In this document: one piece after another, positions 55,831 through 64,000 of the stretch
How positions within the stretch are numbered: the stretch's first letter is position 1
Layout of the letters: each line of letters begins with the position of its first letter
NCBI GenBank assembly: GCA_039654915.1
Contig: CM077597.1
Coordinates: 83,392,001 to 83,456,000 of the forward strand
Length of the DNA stretch: 64,000 bases
Direction: 5' to 3'
Source: Aquilaria yunnanensis
Lineage: Eukaryota > Streptophyta > Magnoliopsida > Malvales > Thymelaeaceae
Notes under the pieces: model-generated
Seen by the model: the letters and a program-made list of their open reading frames with translations, nothing else
Told to the model about the DNA's origin: nothing
Database searches by the model: none
Program-made: the position numbers and the translations under genes

Positions 55831-58353
55831 TGTGACAGCTCTCCTAGTCAATTAATCAAGTAAGTGTTTATTTACTTTGATTAAGTGTTTATGAAATTAA
55901 GTACCTCAAATTAGCGCCTTGTTAAGCAAGTAACATAAGCTTAATCAAGTTAAGTGAGTTCCTAAGTGTGATTTGGCATAGTTAAGTCAAGACCATTAGT
56001 TGTTCTAGCTTTTAGAATCATCCTAGTAAGTTTTGACAACTTGTGGCACTAAGTGTTCTTTTTGAGCCATTTAGAATTTAAGTGGCTAAAGTGTTCAAGA
56101 AAATTAAGTTTGGGAAGCTCTTTAGTACCTTTTAAAACAAAGAAAAGTGAGTTTGGAGTGTGAGTTGGTGAGCTATTTGAAGCTTTTGAAAGTTTGAGGA
56201 CTAAAGTGCAAGGGAGGGAAAAGTTGTTTTGAATGCTTATAAGCTAAGTTCCTTCATCCTTAGCCATTAGTTCTAAGTTCCAAATTTTCGTAGCTCCCTC
56301 TCCTCTCCCAAATTCACAGCCCAAGCTTCCATTTTCTTGCAAATTCTCATTGAATTAAGGGTGCCCAAGGTGTTAGAAAGATCACTAAGCCCCTTTGCTA
56401 GTGTTCTTGCTTCCTTTGATCTTTGGAGCTTGTTTTGGAATCCAATTTTCGTAGGTAAGCTTCTTGAGATCATTTGGTGTGTTTATAGGTTGTTTCTAGA
56501 GCTAGAAATGGTCTTGGTTTGATTGGTTTGGGTGCCAAATTTCGTTGGTTTTAGGCTTGGAACTCAAGGAAGCTCAATTGAGCTTAGGAAGCTTTGTTGC
56601 ATTGCTTGCTTTGTGGCTAAAATTGAGGTAAGGGTTCAAGTAATTAAGCTCAAATAATGCATGGTTTTGTAGCTTTGTATGTTGGGATGAATTAGAAACA
56701 AGACCCATTAAGTTTGGATTAGAAATGAGAGAGTTTGAGTAGTTTGTGTACAAGAGCGATGCTGTCGCATAAACCCAGAAAAACAGAATTGGCGACGCGT
56801 CGCCAATTCGTCCGTGAATTGGCGCCGCGGCGCCAAGAAGTGAAATTGTACACAGAACGTTTACTCGGCGGCGCCGCGTCGCCAAAAGCATTTGCTCTTT
56901 GGCGCCGCGTCGCCAAATGCCAATTTGGCCTCGATTTCCGGCCATCCTAAGATTAACTTAGACTCTCGGTTTCTATCCCTAGGCTATTCTAAGACGTTCC
57001 ATAGCCTCGGTTGGGTCTAGAATTCGTTCCTAAGGCGGGAATTGTGCGTTATTTGGAAGGTAGTCAAGTTGTGTGGTTAAGTATAAAAGAAATGTGACTT
57101 GGTGGCTAAGTAACTCATAGTATTTAAGTTTTTACATGGAAATTAAGGGGATTAAGTGGGTTTTTAGACTCTTTATTGGCCATATAGAGTATCAATTACA
57201 TATGGTCAATAGAGAGAAAAACCTAAGTCGATCCCAACCAAGCCATTTGGTTTGGTAAGTGAGCCACTAGTAGTATTTTGAGTTAAACCTTGAGGGTTTG
57301 ACTAGTTAAACCACATAGTAAGACTACCCTGTACAATAAATCAAGGGTAAAGGCGGGTAAGTTTGAGATAGGTGACGACCTACTCTAGAACCCGTAGATG
57401 GGACTTAATTGAGGTAAAGTGTCCGGGATACGAGGGCCAGTATCTCAAGTACCTCAGCCGTTTGAGCTCACGGCAAGAATTAAGGCACTTAAGTGCAGAA
57501 AGTCCCAAGTGCATGTGTTGTGTGCATTCCATACCATACATCCATACATTGCATTTTTGGCATTTTGTTGATTGTTTGTTGTTTGAATTGCATGTTTGAT
57601 TGCTTGGTTGCCATATTGCATATTTGTTGCATATTTCTTTGCAGGTATTCAAGAAGGGAATCCTTACTGAGTACTTTTAAGTACTCATTCCCTTAGTTTT
57701 ATTGTGCAGGATCTAATCCCGGGCCTAATCACTGAAGTGATAGCTGAGGCCTAAGCTTTCTGTTTTGCAGGTATTTTATTGAGAATCCTAGTGATTCTAG
57801 TTTCTTGCAGTATAAGTTATGTGCTAACCAAGTTGTGCCTTTACAGTGTAGAGGCTAAGAGTACACAAGAACAAGGTCTAGTGAAGGGCTACACTTGGAG
57901 CTTGGCTTAGCTCAAGGTGGGCTCAAGTAAATGATCTTAGTTAGTAGTAATTTTGTCTCTTGTACATAGTACTTTGTGTACTAAGTAAGTTGCCTCTATT
58001 GGGATACATTAGGATGTAAATCCATCTTGTTACTTTTGGGTGCATGCTAGAGTTGTAATGTATGCACAAAACTGTTACTTGTAGTTAAAGCAACTAGTAT
58101 TTCAATGACTTGGTACGTTTTCAGTATGTTTTAATGAAATGCTTGAGCAATGTTTTAATTCAAGACTTTTAAATTTCGGTTGCATTGCCAAGTCAGAAGC
58201 ATGCATAACTTAATCTGAGTAGGCTAAGTAACTAGTTGCATATAAATTGTTTTAATTTATATTGACGAGTAATAGTTAGCCAACTGTAACTAGTGGGATT
58301 CATTATCCCTAAGAGCCTACAAGATTAGGGGCACTGGGCCCCGTTCCGTCACA
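55831..58353 (+). repeat. K 5' LTR
   Basis: 2523 bp, long as is typical of Tekay/Del. It contains a cluster of four GC-rich palindromic repeats at 56787-56917. The final stretch reads GGGCCCCGTTCCGTCACA. No coding frame of note; the small frame at 56273-56473 recurs at 63690-63890 only because it is LTR sequence. Confidence 0.95.
56787..56917. repeat. Four GC-rich palindromic repeats in the K LTR
   Basis: TTGGCGACGCGTCGCCAA within a 22-bp perfect palindrome (56787-56808); TTGGCGCCGCGGCGCCAA, perfect (56819-56836); CGGCGCCGCGTCGCCAA (56869-56885), imperfect; TTTGGCGCCGCGTCGCCAAA (56898-56917), imperfect. They stand out in an otherwise AT-rich LTR and carry most of its CpG sites. Confidence 0.9.
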
Positions 58354-58359
58354 GAAAAT

Positions 58360-58374
58360 TGGTATCAGAGCGGG
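58360..58374 (+). promoter_or_regulatory. K primer binding site
   Basis: TGGTATCAGAGCGGG, six bases after the LTR end. The first twelve bases match the tRNA-iMet complement exactly. Confidence 0.9.
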
Positions 58375-58490
58375 TTAATGTTCCTAGTAGAGGCAATAAG
58401 TGAACTAAGATCAAAGTGTTCTTGTGTTAAGTGTGGTTAGTACTGCTTATAAGTTGCTCTGGATATGGTCTTCTGGCTGTGGTTGCAGGT

Positions 58491-59708
58491 ATGGTGAACA
58501 CACGGGCCGGTACTACTGCTGAGGCTCAGGGTTCCGGTGCAGGAACTAGTGATCCTGGTGGATCAGATATGAGGGAGGTGGTTTCCTTGTTGAGGAGACT
58601 TAATGAGTCGATGGACCGGATGCTACATGGCATGGCCATTTTGCTTGAAGAGCGTGCTCAACCTCCAGTACAGGGGGAGACCTTGGAGGACCCTAATGGG
58701 GTAAGGGCCGAAGTGCACCAAGGCCCAACGGTGCACCAAGGTCAGGGGAGAAATCCCCCGCCCCAGGGGCAAGTGCAAGGTCAGGAACCGTCTAATGAGC
58801 ATGTTCAAGTGGAGTCCAGTGAGGACAGTGAAGAGGACAGTGAGGAGGAAGATGAGGAGGACATCCATCCAAGGAGGAGACGGAGGAGACCCGTCATTCC
58901 AGACCATATGGGACTTGTTTCCTTATGCCGGGACATCAATACTCCCAAGTTCAATGGCATAGGAGATCCCGATATGGCTGAAGGGTGGTTGTATCAGATT
59001 AATGAGATCTTCAAAAACATGAAGTTGGATGACAAAGTAAAGATGGATTTGGTGCCTTTCTTTTTAGAAGGCAAGGCGTCATTATGGTGGAAGGATGTCA
59101 TGGAAAGGCTTGATGCTTATAATGAAGGGAGGATCGGGCAAAGGCCTAAAGAACTTGATTGGATTGAATTCGAGAAGGAGTTTCGAAATGAATTCAATAG
59201 TGAGGCTGCCCAGGATCAAAAGCGGATTGAGTTTGATGAACTAATCCAGGGAAGGCTAACAGTTCATGAGTATGAAAGGAAGTTTAGTTCTCTTTTTCGG
59301 TATGCACCTCATTTGGCCGGAAAAGATGAACTAAAAGCAAAGAAGTTCATTCGTGGACTTAGGGTGGAGTTGAGGAGTTTTCTGACAGTGATAGGAGTTC
59401 GGACCTATCATGAGGCTGTCCAAAAAGCCTTAGTGTTGGAAAGGGAGTTGATGGAAGCAAAATCCAATGAAAAGGCCGTTGAGCCAAGGGTTCCGGTACA
59501 TTCAAGGTTAATGGATAAAAGGCCTAGTGTGGGAGGTGATCAAGGACCTTCCAAGAAAATCAAGAAAGCTGCAAAGGGCCGTTGTCCTAAGTGTCAGAGA
59601 TTTCATGGTAACAAACCTTGTACTCTTGGAACCGATCTCTGTAATTACTGCCGTCAGCCAGGACATTGGGCGAAGGAGTGCCCAAGGCTTAGACAAGACC
59701 AAGGTTAA
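58491..59708 (+). CDS. K gag
   Basis: ATG 58491 (MVNTRAGTTAEAQG) is chosen because it is the first ATG of the frame and matches the MVTTR start of H gag; the frame is open from 58431 but without an upstream ATG. 405 residues. An acidic linker (EDSEEDSEEEDEED) and a basic patch (HPRRRRRRP) precede the capsid region: FNGIGDPDMAEGWLYQI, FFLEGKASLWWKDV, EFEKEFRNEF, RLTVHEYERKFSSLFRYAP and KFIRGLRVELRSFL. The C-terminus has two Cys boxes, CPKCQRFHGNKPC and the zinc knuckle CNYCRQPGHWAKEC, which would bind packaged RNA. It ends at TAA 59706-59708, in the same frame as pol. Confidence 0.93.
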   Translation: MVNTRAGTTAEAQGSGAGTSDPGGSDMREVVSLLRRLNESMDRMLHGMAILLEERAQPPVQGETLEDPNGVRAEVHQGPTVHQGQGRNPPPQGQVQGQEPSNEHVQVESSEDSEEDSEEEDEEDIHPRRRRRRPVIPDHMGLVSLCRDINTPKFNGIGDPDMAEGWLYQINEIFKNMKLDDKVKMDLVPFFLEGKASLWWKDVMERLDAYNEGRIGQRPKELDWIEFEKEFRNEFNSEAAQDQKRIEFDELIQGRLTVHEYERKFSSLFRYAPHLAGKDELKAKKFIRGLRVELRSFLTVIGVRTYHEAVQKALVLERELMEAKSNEKAVEPRVPVHSRLMDKRPSVGGDQGPSKKIKKAAKGRCPKCQRFHGNKPCTLGTDLCNYCRQPGHWAKECPRLRQDQG

Positions 59709-62700
59709 GGACGACCGGGAGCCTCAGGAGTTGGTAGTACTGGTAGTACTTTTGTCAGAGTTCCTCCTGTGCCACCACGAGTTTTTGCACTGGCAAGCCA
59801 GGTATCCAGAGAACCTACAGCTGTGCAAGGTAACTTTAATGTTCAGGATAGTAGTATTAGAATTCTGTTTGATACTGGTGCTACTATTTCTGTCATTACT
59901 CTAGGCATGGTTGTTAAGTTTGGTTTGCATAGAACTGTGCTTGATGAAATGATGTTCATTAAGTCAGTGGGGAGTAACCTTGTGTTTACCAATGAAATGG
60001 TTGTGGGATATCCTTTGGAATTAGGAGGTAGTAAATTTTTAAGTGACCTTTGGGTCTTGGCCTCAATTCCTTATGATATTGTCCTTGGAATGGATTGGTT
60101 AAGTAAGTTTAAGGCCCAGATTGACTGTGCGGGTTGTAAGGTCACTCTTGAGGATGCCTCAGGGGTAAGTATAATTTGCACAGGCGGTTTGGCAAGTAGT
60201 GTAAAGAGTTTGCACCTCAAGTTATTGGAGTCCATTCCCGTTCCGAGTGAGTTGGTCGCTTGCTCGTTGAACGGAGTGGCAGTCGAGGAGCAACTCAAGG
60301 AAATTCAAGTAGCCAATCTATTTCCAGAAGTTTTTCCTGTAGACCTCCCAGGGTTACCTCCAAGAAGGGAGATTGAATTCTCCATACATTTACAGCCTGG
60401 GGCAGAACCAATTTCCATACCCCCTTATAGAATGTCAGCGCCTGAAATGGATGAGCTGAAAAAGCAATTAGAAGAGTTGCTTGAGAAAGGCTTTATTAGG
60501 CCAAGTATTTCCCCGTGGGGTGCTCCAGTGTTGTTTGTAAAGAAAAAGGATGGAACCTTAAGGTTGTGTATAGACTATAGAAAACTGAATGCAGTAACGG
60601 TAAAGAATAAGTACCCATTGCCCAGAATTGATGATCTATTTGATAGATTAAGAGGGGCGAAGGTCTTTTCGAAAATAGACCTAAGGTCTGGATATTTCCA
60701 GATAAGAGTTAGGGATGAGGATATCCCGAAGACTGCATTCAGGACTAGGTATGGGCATTATGAGTATACCGTTATGCCGTTTGGAGTGACTAATGCTCCG
60801 GCAGTTTTCATGGATACCATGAATCGGATTTTTAGGCCCTACCTAGATCAGTTTGTTGAGGTGTTTATTGATGATATTTTGGTGTATTCCCCGACTCCCC
60901 ACGAGCATGAAAAACATTTAGAGATAGTTTTACAAGTACTCAAGAGTAATCAGTTTTATGCCAAACTATCTAAGTGCCAGTTCTGGGCAAGTGAAATTCC
61001 TTTCCTTGGACATATTATAAATGCTCAAGGATTAAGTGTGGACCCAGAAAAGGTAAAGGCTGTGGTGGAGTGGAAACGCCCAACAACTGTAACTGAAGTT
61101 AGGAGTTTCTTGGGTTTGGCAGGCTATTATCGAAGGTTTATTGAAAAATTCTCTATAATAGCTTCGTCATTGACCGCCTTGACAAAGAAGGCACAGAAGT
61201 TTATTTGGACTCCTAAGTGTGAGGAGAGTTTCCAGGAGCTTAAGGAAAGGTTAATTTCTGCTCCCATCTTAATCCTACCAGATCCGCATGAGACTTTTGT
61301 GGTTTATACCGATGCATCTGGGACAGGATTAGGATGTGTGTTGATGCAGGATAAGCAAGTGATTGCATATGGGTCTAGGCAGTTAAGGCCTAACGAGTTG
61401 AATTACCCAGTGCATGATCTTGAGTTAGCAGCAGTTGTGTTTGCTTTAAAGCTCTGGAGACACTACCTTATGGGAAGGTCCTTTAAGATCTTTACAGACC
61501 ATAAAAGTCTGAAGTACTTATTTACCCAAAAGGATCTTAACATGAGGCAGAGAAGATGGGTCGAGTATATCAAGGATTATGATTGCTCGATAGACTATTG
61601 TTCAGGTAAAGGCAACGTGGTTGCTGATGCCTTGAGCCGTAAGTATTCTGGGGTAATTCTCTCCAAGGATCAAGTAACACAAACCTCAAAAGATCCTAGT
61701 GCAGAGCAATTCACAGTTTTATATGAATTGTGGAGAGAATGGGAAATGGCTCAAGTCATGGTCCTTGAAATTCAGTCAGCATGGTTGACTAGAGTTAAGC
61801 AAGCTCAAGAAAGTGATTCGAGCTTGAAAAGAATTTCTGGGGAGGAAAAGCATGGTACTGTACTGAAAGAATTTCAGTACAAGGATGGGTTACTTTATTT
61901 TGGTGACCGGCTCTATGTGCCAAGTGAATTAAGGCAACAAGTGTTGCAGGAGGCACATACGAGTAAGTTTAATGTTCACCCTGGTGTGAATAAGATGTAC
62001 CATGACCTTAGGACTCATTTTTGGTGGCCAAAGTTTAAGAGAGACATGTATGAATATGTGTCTAAGTGCCTCACCTGTCAAATGGTGAAGGCAGAGCACC
62101 AAAGGCCATCAGGAATGTTGCAAAGTTTACCACTCCCAGAAAGGAAATGGGGATCCATCACCATGGACTTCTGTGTTGGGTTGCCAAACACAAGAAGTCA
62201 GCATGATTCCATTTGGGTGGTGGTGGATAGGTTAACAAAATCTGCACATTTTATCCCCATTAAAATCACTTATACCATGGAGAAATTAGCCCAGTTGTAT
62301 ATCCGAGAAGTAGTAAGACTTCATGGTATTCCTAATCAGATTGTATCTGATAGAGATCCCCGTTTTGTTTCAAGGTTTTGGAGTGCCTTTCAAAAGGCTA
62401 TGGGTTCCGCTGTGAACCTAAGTACTGCATATCACCCTCAGACTGATGGGCAGACTGAGCGGGTGATCCAAACCTTGGAAGATATGTTACGAAGTTGTGT
62501 GATGGACTTCAAAGGGGATTGGGACCAACATCTGCCTTTGATTGAATTTGCTTATAATAATAGCTATCAAGAAGCTATTAAGATGGCGCCCTACGAGGCT
62601 TTGTATGGGCGTAAGTGTGTGACCCCTCATTGTTGGGCAGATAAAGCTGATGAAATAGTTGTTGGTCCAGAAATCATTGCCGAGACCACGGCAAAGATTA

Positions 62701-63272
62701 AGTTGATCCAAACAAGGATCAAAGCTGCCTCAGACCGGCAAGCTAAGTACGCCAATGTGCGAAGAAAAGATTTAGAGTTTGAGGTAGGAGACCGAGTACT
62801 CCTTAAAGTCTCACCTATGAAAGGTGTGGCTAGGTTTGGTCAAAGGGGTAAGTTGGCACCAAGGTTTATTGGTCCTTTTGAAATTCTCGAAAGGGTAGGA
62901 AAAGTGGCTTATCGGTTGGCTTTACCGCCAAGTTTAGCCCATGTTCATAATGTGTTTCATGTGAGTACCTTAAGGAAGTGCATTGTGAACTCTGGGCAAG
63001 TGTTAACCCCGCCCACTATTCCCTTGAGAGAGGACCTAAGTTATGAGGAACATCCTATCAAGTTTCTTGACCGTCAAGTCCGGAAACTAAGGACCAAACG
63101 GATCCCAATGGTCAAGGTACTATGGTCTAACCATGGGGAGGAAGAGGCCACTTGGGAGACCGAGCAGGATATGCTAAGGCAATATCCAAGTCTGTATGCT
63201 CAATTAAGTCAGAATTTGGAGGACCAAATTTCTGAAGGAGGGGAGGATGTGACAGCTCTCCTAGTCAATTAA
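59709..63272 (+). CDS. K pol: protease, RT, RNase H, integrase, chromodomain
   Basis: Open for 1187 codons directly after the gag TAA and in the same frame, with no early ATG; it must be reached by readthrough or by repair of that codon. Protease active site [11 protein letters not shown] at about 59868-59900. [44 protein letters not shown], catalytic FIDD at 60863-60874. RNase [15 protein letters not shown] near 61301. Integrase zinc region [18 protein letters not shown] ... CLTCQMVK; catalytic Asp in [10 protein letters not shown], Asp in VSDRDPRF, Glu in DGQTERVIQ. Then the GPY region ([13 protein letters not shown]) and a C-terminal chromodomain-like segment ([32 protein letters not shown]). 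The last eight codons, including the stop, lie in the 3' LTR. Confidence 0.93.
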   Translation, partial: GRPGASGVGSTGSTFVRVPPVPPRVFALASQVSREPTAVQGNFNVQDSSIRILFDTGATISVITLGMVVKFGLHRTVLDEMMFIKSVGSNLVFTNEMVVGYPLELGGSKFLSDLWVLASIPYDIVLGMDWLSKFKAQIDCAGCKVTLEDASGVSIICTGGLASSVKSLHLKLLESIPVPSELVACSLNGVAVEEQLKEIQVANLFPEVFPVDLPGLPPRREIEFSIHLQPGAEPISIPPYRMSAPEMDELKKQLEELLEKGFIRPSISPWGAPVLFVKKKDGTLRLCIDYRKLNAVTVKNKYPLPRIDDLFDRLRGAKVFSKIDLRSGYFQIRVRDEDIPKTAFRTRYGHYEYTVMPFGVTNAPAVFMDTMNRIFRPYLDQFVEVFIDDILVYSPTPHEHEKHLEIVLQVLKSNQFYAKLSKCQFWASEIPFLGHIINAQGLSVDPEKVKAVVEWKRPTTVTEVRSFLGLAGYYRRFIEKFSIIASSLTALTKKAQKFIWTPKCEESFQELKERLISAPILILPDPHETFVVYTDASGTGLGCVLMQDKQVIAYGSRQLRPNELNYPVHDLELAAVVFALKLWRHYLMGRSFKIFTDHKSLKYLFTQKDLNMRQRRWVEYIKDYDCSIDYCSGKGNVVADALSRKYSGVILSKDQVTQTSKDPSAEQFTVLYELWREWEMAQVMVLEIQSAWLTRVKQAQESDSSLKRISGEEKHGTVLKEFQYKDGLLYFGDRLYVPSELRQQVLQEAHTSKFNVHPGVNKMYHDLRTHFWWPKFKRDMYEYVSKCLTCQMVKAEHQRPSGMLQSLPLPERKWGSITMDFCVGLPNTRSQHDSIWVVVDRLTKSAHFIPIKITYTMEKLAQLYIREVVRLHGIPNQIVSDRDPRFVSRFWSAFQKAMGSAVNLSTAYHPQTDGQTERVIQTLEDMLRSCVMDFKGDWDQHLPLIEFAYNNSYQEAIKMAPYEALYGRKCVTPHCWADKADEIVVGPEIIAETTAKIKLIQTRIKAASDRQAKYANVRRKDLEFEVGDRVLLKVSPMKGVARFGQRGKLAPRFIGPFEILERVGKVAYRLALPPSLAHVHNVFHVSTLRKCIVNSGQVLTPPTIPLREDLSYEEHPIKFLDRQVRKLRTKRIPMVKVLWSNHGEEEATWETEQDMLRQYPSLYAQLSQNLEDQISEGGEDVTALLVN
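63234..63247 (+). promoter_or_regulatory. K polypurine tract
   Basis: GAAGGAGGGGAGGA immediately before the 3' LTR. It is also translated as the SEGGED end of pol. Confidence 0.85.
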
Positions 63273-64000
63273 TCAAGTAAGTGTTTATTTACTTTGATTA
63301 AGTGTTTATGAAATTAAGTACCTCAAATTAGCGCCTTGTTAAGCAAGTAACATAAGCTTAATCAAGTTAAGTGAGTTCCTAAGTGTGATTTGGCATAGTT
63401 AAGTCAAGACCATTAGTTGTTCTAGCTTTTAGAATCATCCTAGTAAGTTTTGACAACTTGTGGCACTAAGTGTTCTTTTTGAGCCATTTAGAATTTAAGT
63501 GGCTAAAGTGTTCAAGAAAATTAAGTTTGGGAAGCTCTTTAGTACCTTTTAAAACAAAGAAAAGTGAGTTTGGAGTGTGAGTTGGTGAGCTATTTGAAGC
63601 TTTTGAAAGTTTGAGGACTAAAGTGCAAGGGAGGGAAAAGTTGTTTTGAATGCTTATAAGCTAAGTTCCTTCATCCTTAGCCATTAGTTCTAAGTTCCAA
63701 ATTTTCGTAGCTCCCTCTCCTCTCCCAAATTCACAGCCCAAGCTTCCATTTTCTTGCAAATTCTCATTGAATTAAGGGTGCCCAAGGTGTTAGAAAGATC
63801 ACTAAGCCCCTTTGCTAGTGTTCTTGCTTCCTTTGATCTTTGGAGCTTGTTTTGGAATCCAATTTTCGTAGGTAAGCTTCTTGAGATCATTTGGTGTGTT
63901 TATAGGTTGTTTCTAGAGCTAGAAATGGTCTTGGTTTGATTGGTTTGGGTGCCAAATTTCGTTGGTTTTAGGCTTGGAACTCAAGGAAGCTCAATTGAGC
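63248..64000 (+). repeat. K 3' LTR (first 753 bp)
   Basis: Same sequence as 55831-56583 at an offset of 7417; no difference found by eye. It continues beyond the window. Confidence 0.95.

Larger units (their letters stand above)
39091..64000 (-). mobile_element. T3: Tat-type Ty3/gypsy element, interrupted by T4 and K, open at the right edge
   Basis: Minus-strand element inserted in the H 5' LTR after TATGCAACA. Visible parts are the 3' LTR (39091-39972), the polypurine tract, the antisense gene (40600-53939, split by T4), and the C-terminal half of pol (55830-54366). T3's gag, RT and 5' LTR must lie right of K, outside the window. The left target flank is GCAACA; the matching right flank cannot be seen. 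Confidence 0.88.
55831..64000 (+). mobile_element. K: young Tekay/Del-type Ty3/gypsy element, open at the right edge
   Basis: Inserted in T3's second RNase H after CAGTTG. LTR ends are TGTGAC...GTCACA. It has a 5' LTR of 2523 bp, a tRNA-iMet primer site, gag, pol with chromodomain, the polypurine tract and the first 753 bp of the 3' LTR. The visible 3' LTR appears identical to 55831-56583. Coding frames are open except for one TAA between gag and protease. This is the youngest element in the window. Confidence 0.95.

Noticed and set aside
56273..56473. Small frame that occurs again, identical, at 63690-63890
   Set aside because: It is LTR sequence of K, present twice because both LTRs are in the window; not a conserved gene pair.

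Overview
The window is plant nuclear DNA, most likely from a eudicot. It carries essentially no normal gene content except one small gene near the left end. About 85-90% of it is LTR retrotransposon sequence stacked by nested insertion. Plant origin is shown by the element families (Ty1/copia, Tekay/Del-type and Tat-type Ty3/gypsy), the tRNA-derived primer sites, the GT-AG introns and the AT-rich intergenic DNA. The species cannot be named from the sequence.

Layout. 1-3171: 5' part of a decayed copia element (C0, minus strand) that has lost its reverse transcriptase. 3172-8653: AT-rich intergenic DNA holding one small three-exon gene (4207-5089, minus), resembling the 23-kDa jasmonate-induced protein family, with a stop at codon 7. 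8654-39090: an old Tekay/Del-like Ty3/gypsy element (H, minus strand), split by later insertions. Tat element T1 (10427-21178, plus strand, target duplication AGTAA) lies in its 3' LTR. Tat element T2 (23422-34029, minus, AGTAT) lies in its pol between RNase H and integrase. Tat element T3 (39091 to beyond the window, minus) lies in its 5' LTR. T3 is itself broken twice: by Tat element T4 (40832-51684, minus, GTACC/GTACT) inside its antisense gene, and by a young Tekay element K (55831 to beyond 64000, plus) inside its RNase H region.

The four Tat elements share one plan: LTR, a tRNA-Asp-like primer site, gag, protease, RT, two RNase H domains and integrase. Next, tail-to-tail with pol and on the opposite strand, comes a four-exon gene with its own TATA box, then the polypurine tract and 3' LTR. 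The antisense product has an N-terminal domain I recognise as the 'putative gypsy type transposon' type (PF04195-like) and a long C-terminal coiled coil. Three Tat copies carry the same amber codon at the same RT position, and in all three the gag frame opens exactly 32 nt inside the LTR and reads through the primer site. All Tat gag-pol frames have stops or frameshifts, many of them C-to-T changes.

K looks young and near-intact. The overlapping parts of its two LTRs are identical by eye, and gag and a 1.2-k-residue pol are open apart from one TAA at the gag/protease junction.

Order of events, from the nesting: H is oldest; T1, T2 and T3 came after H; T4 and K came after T3.
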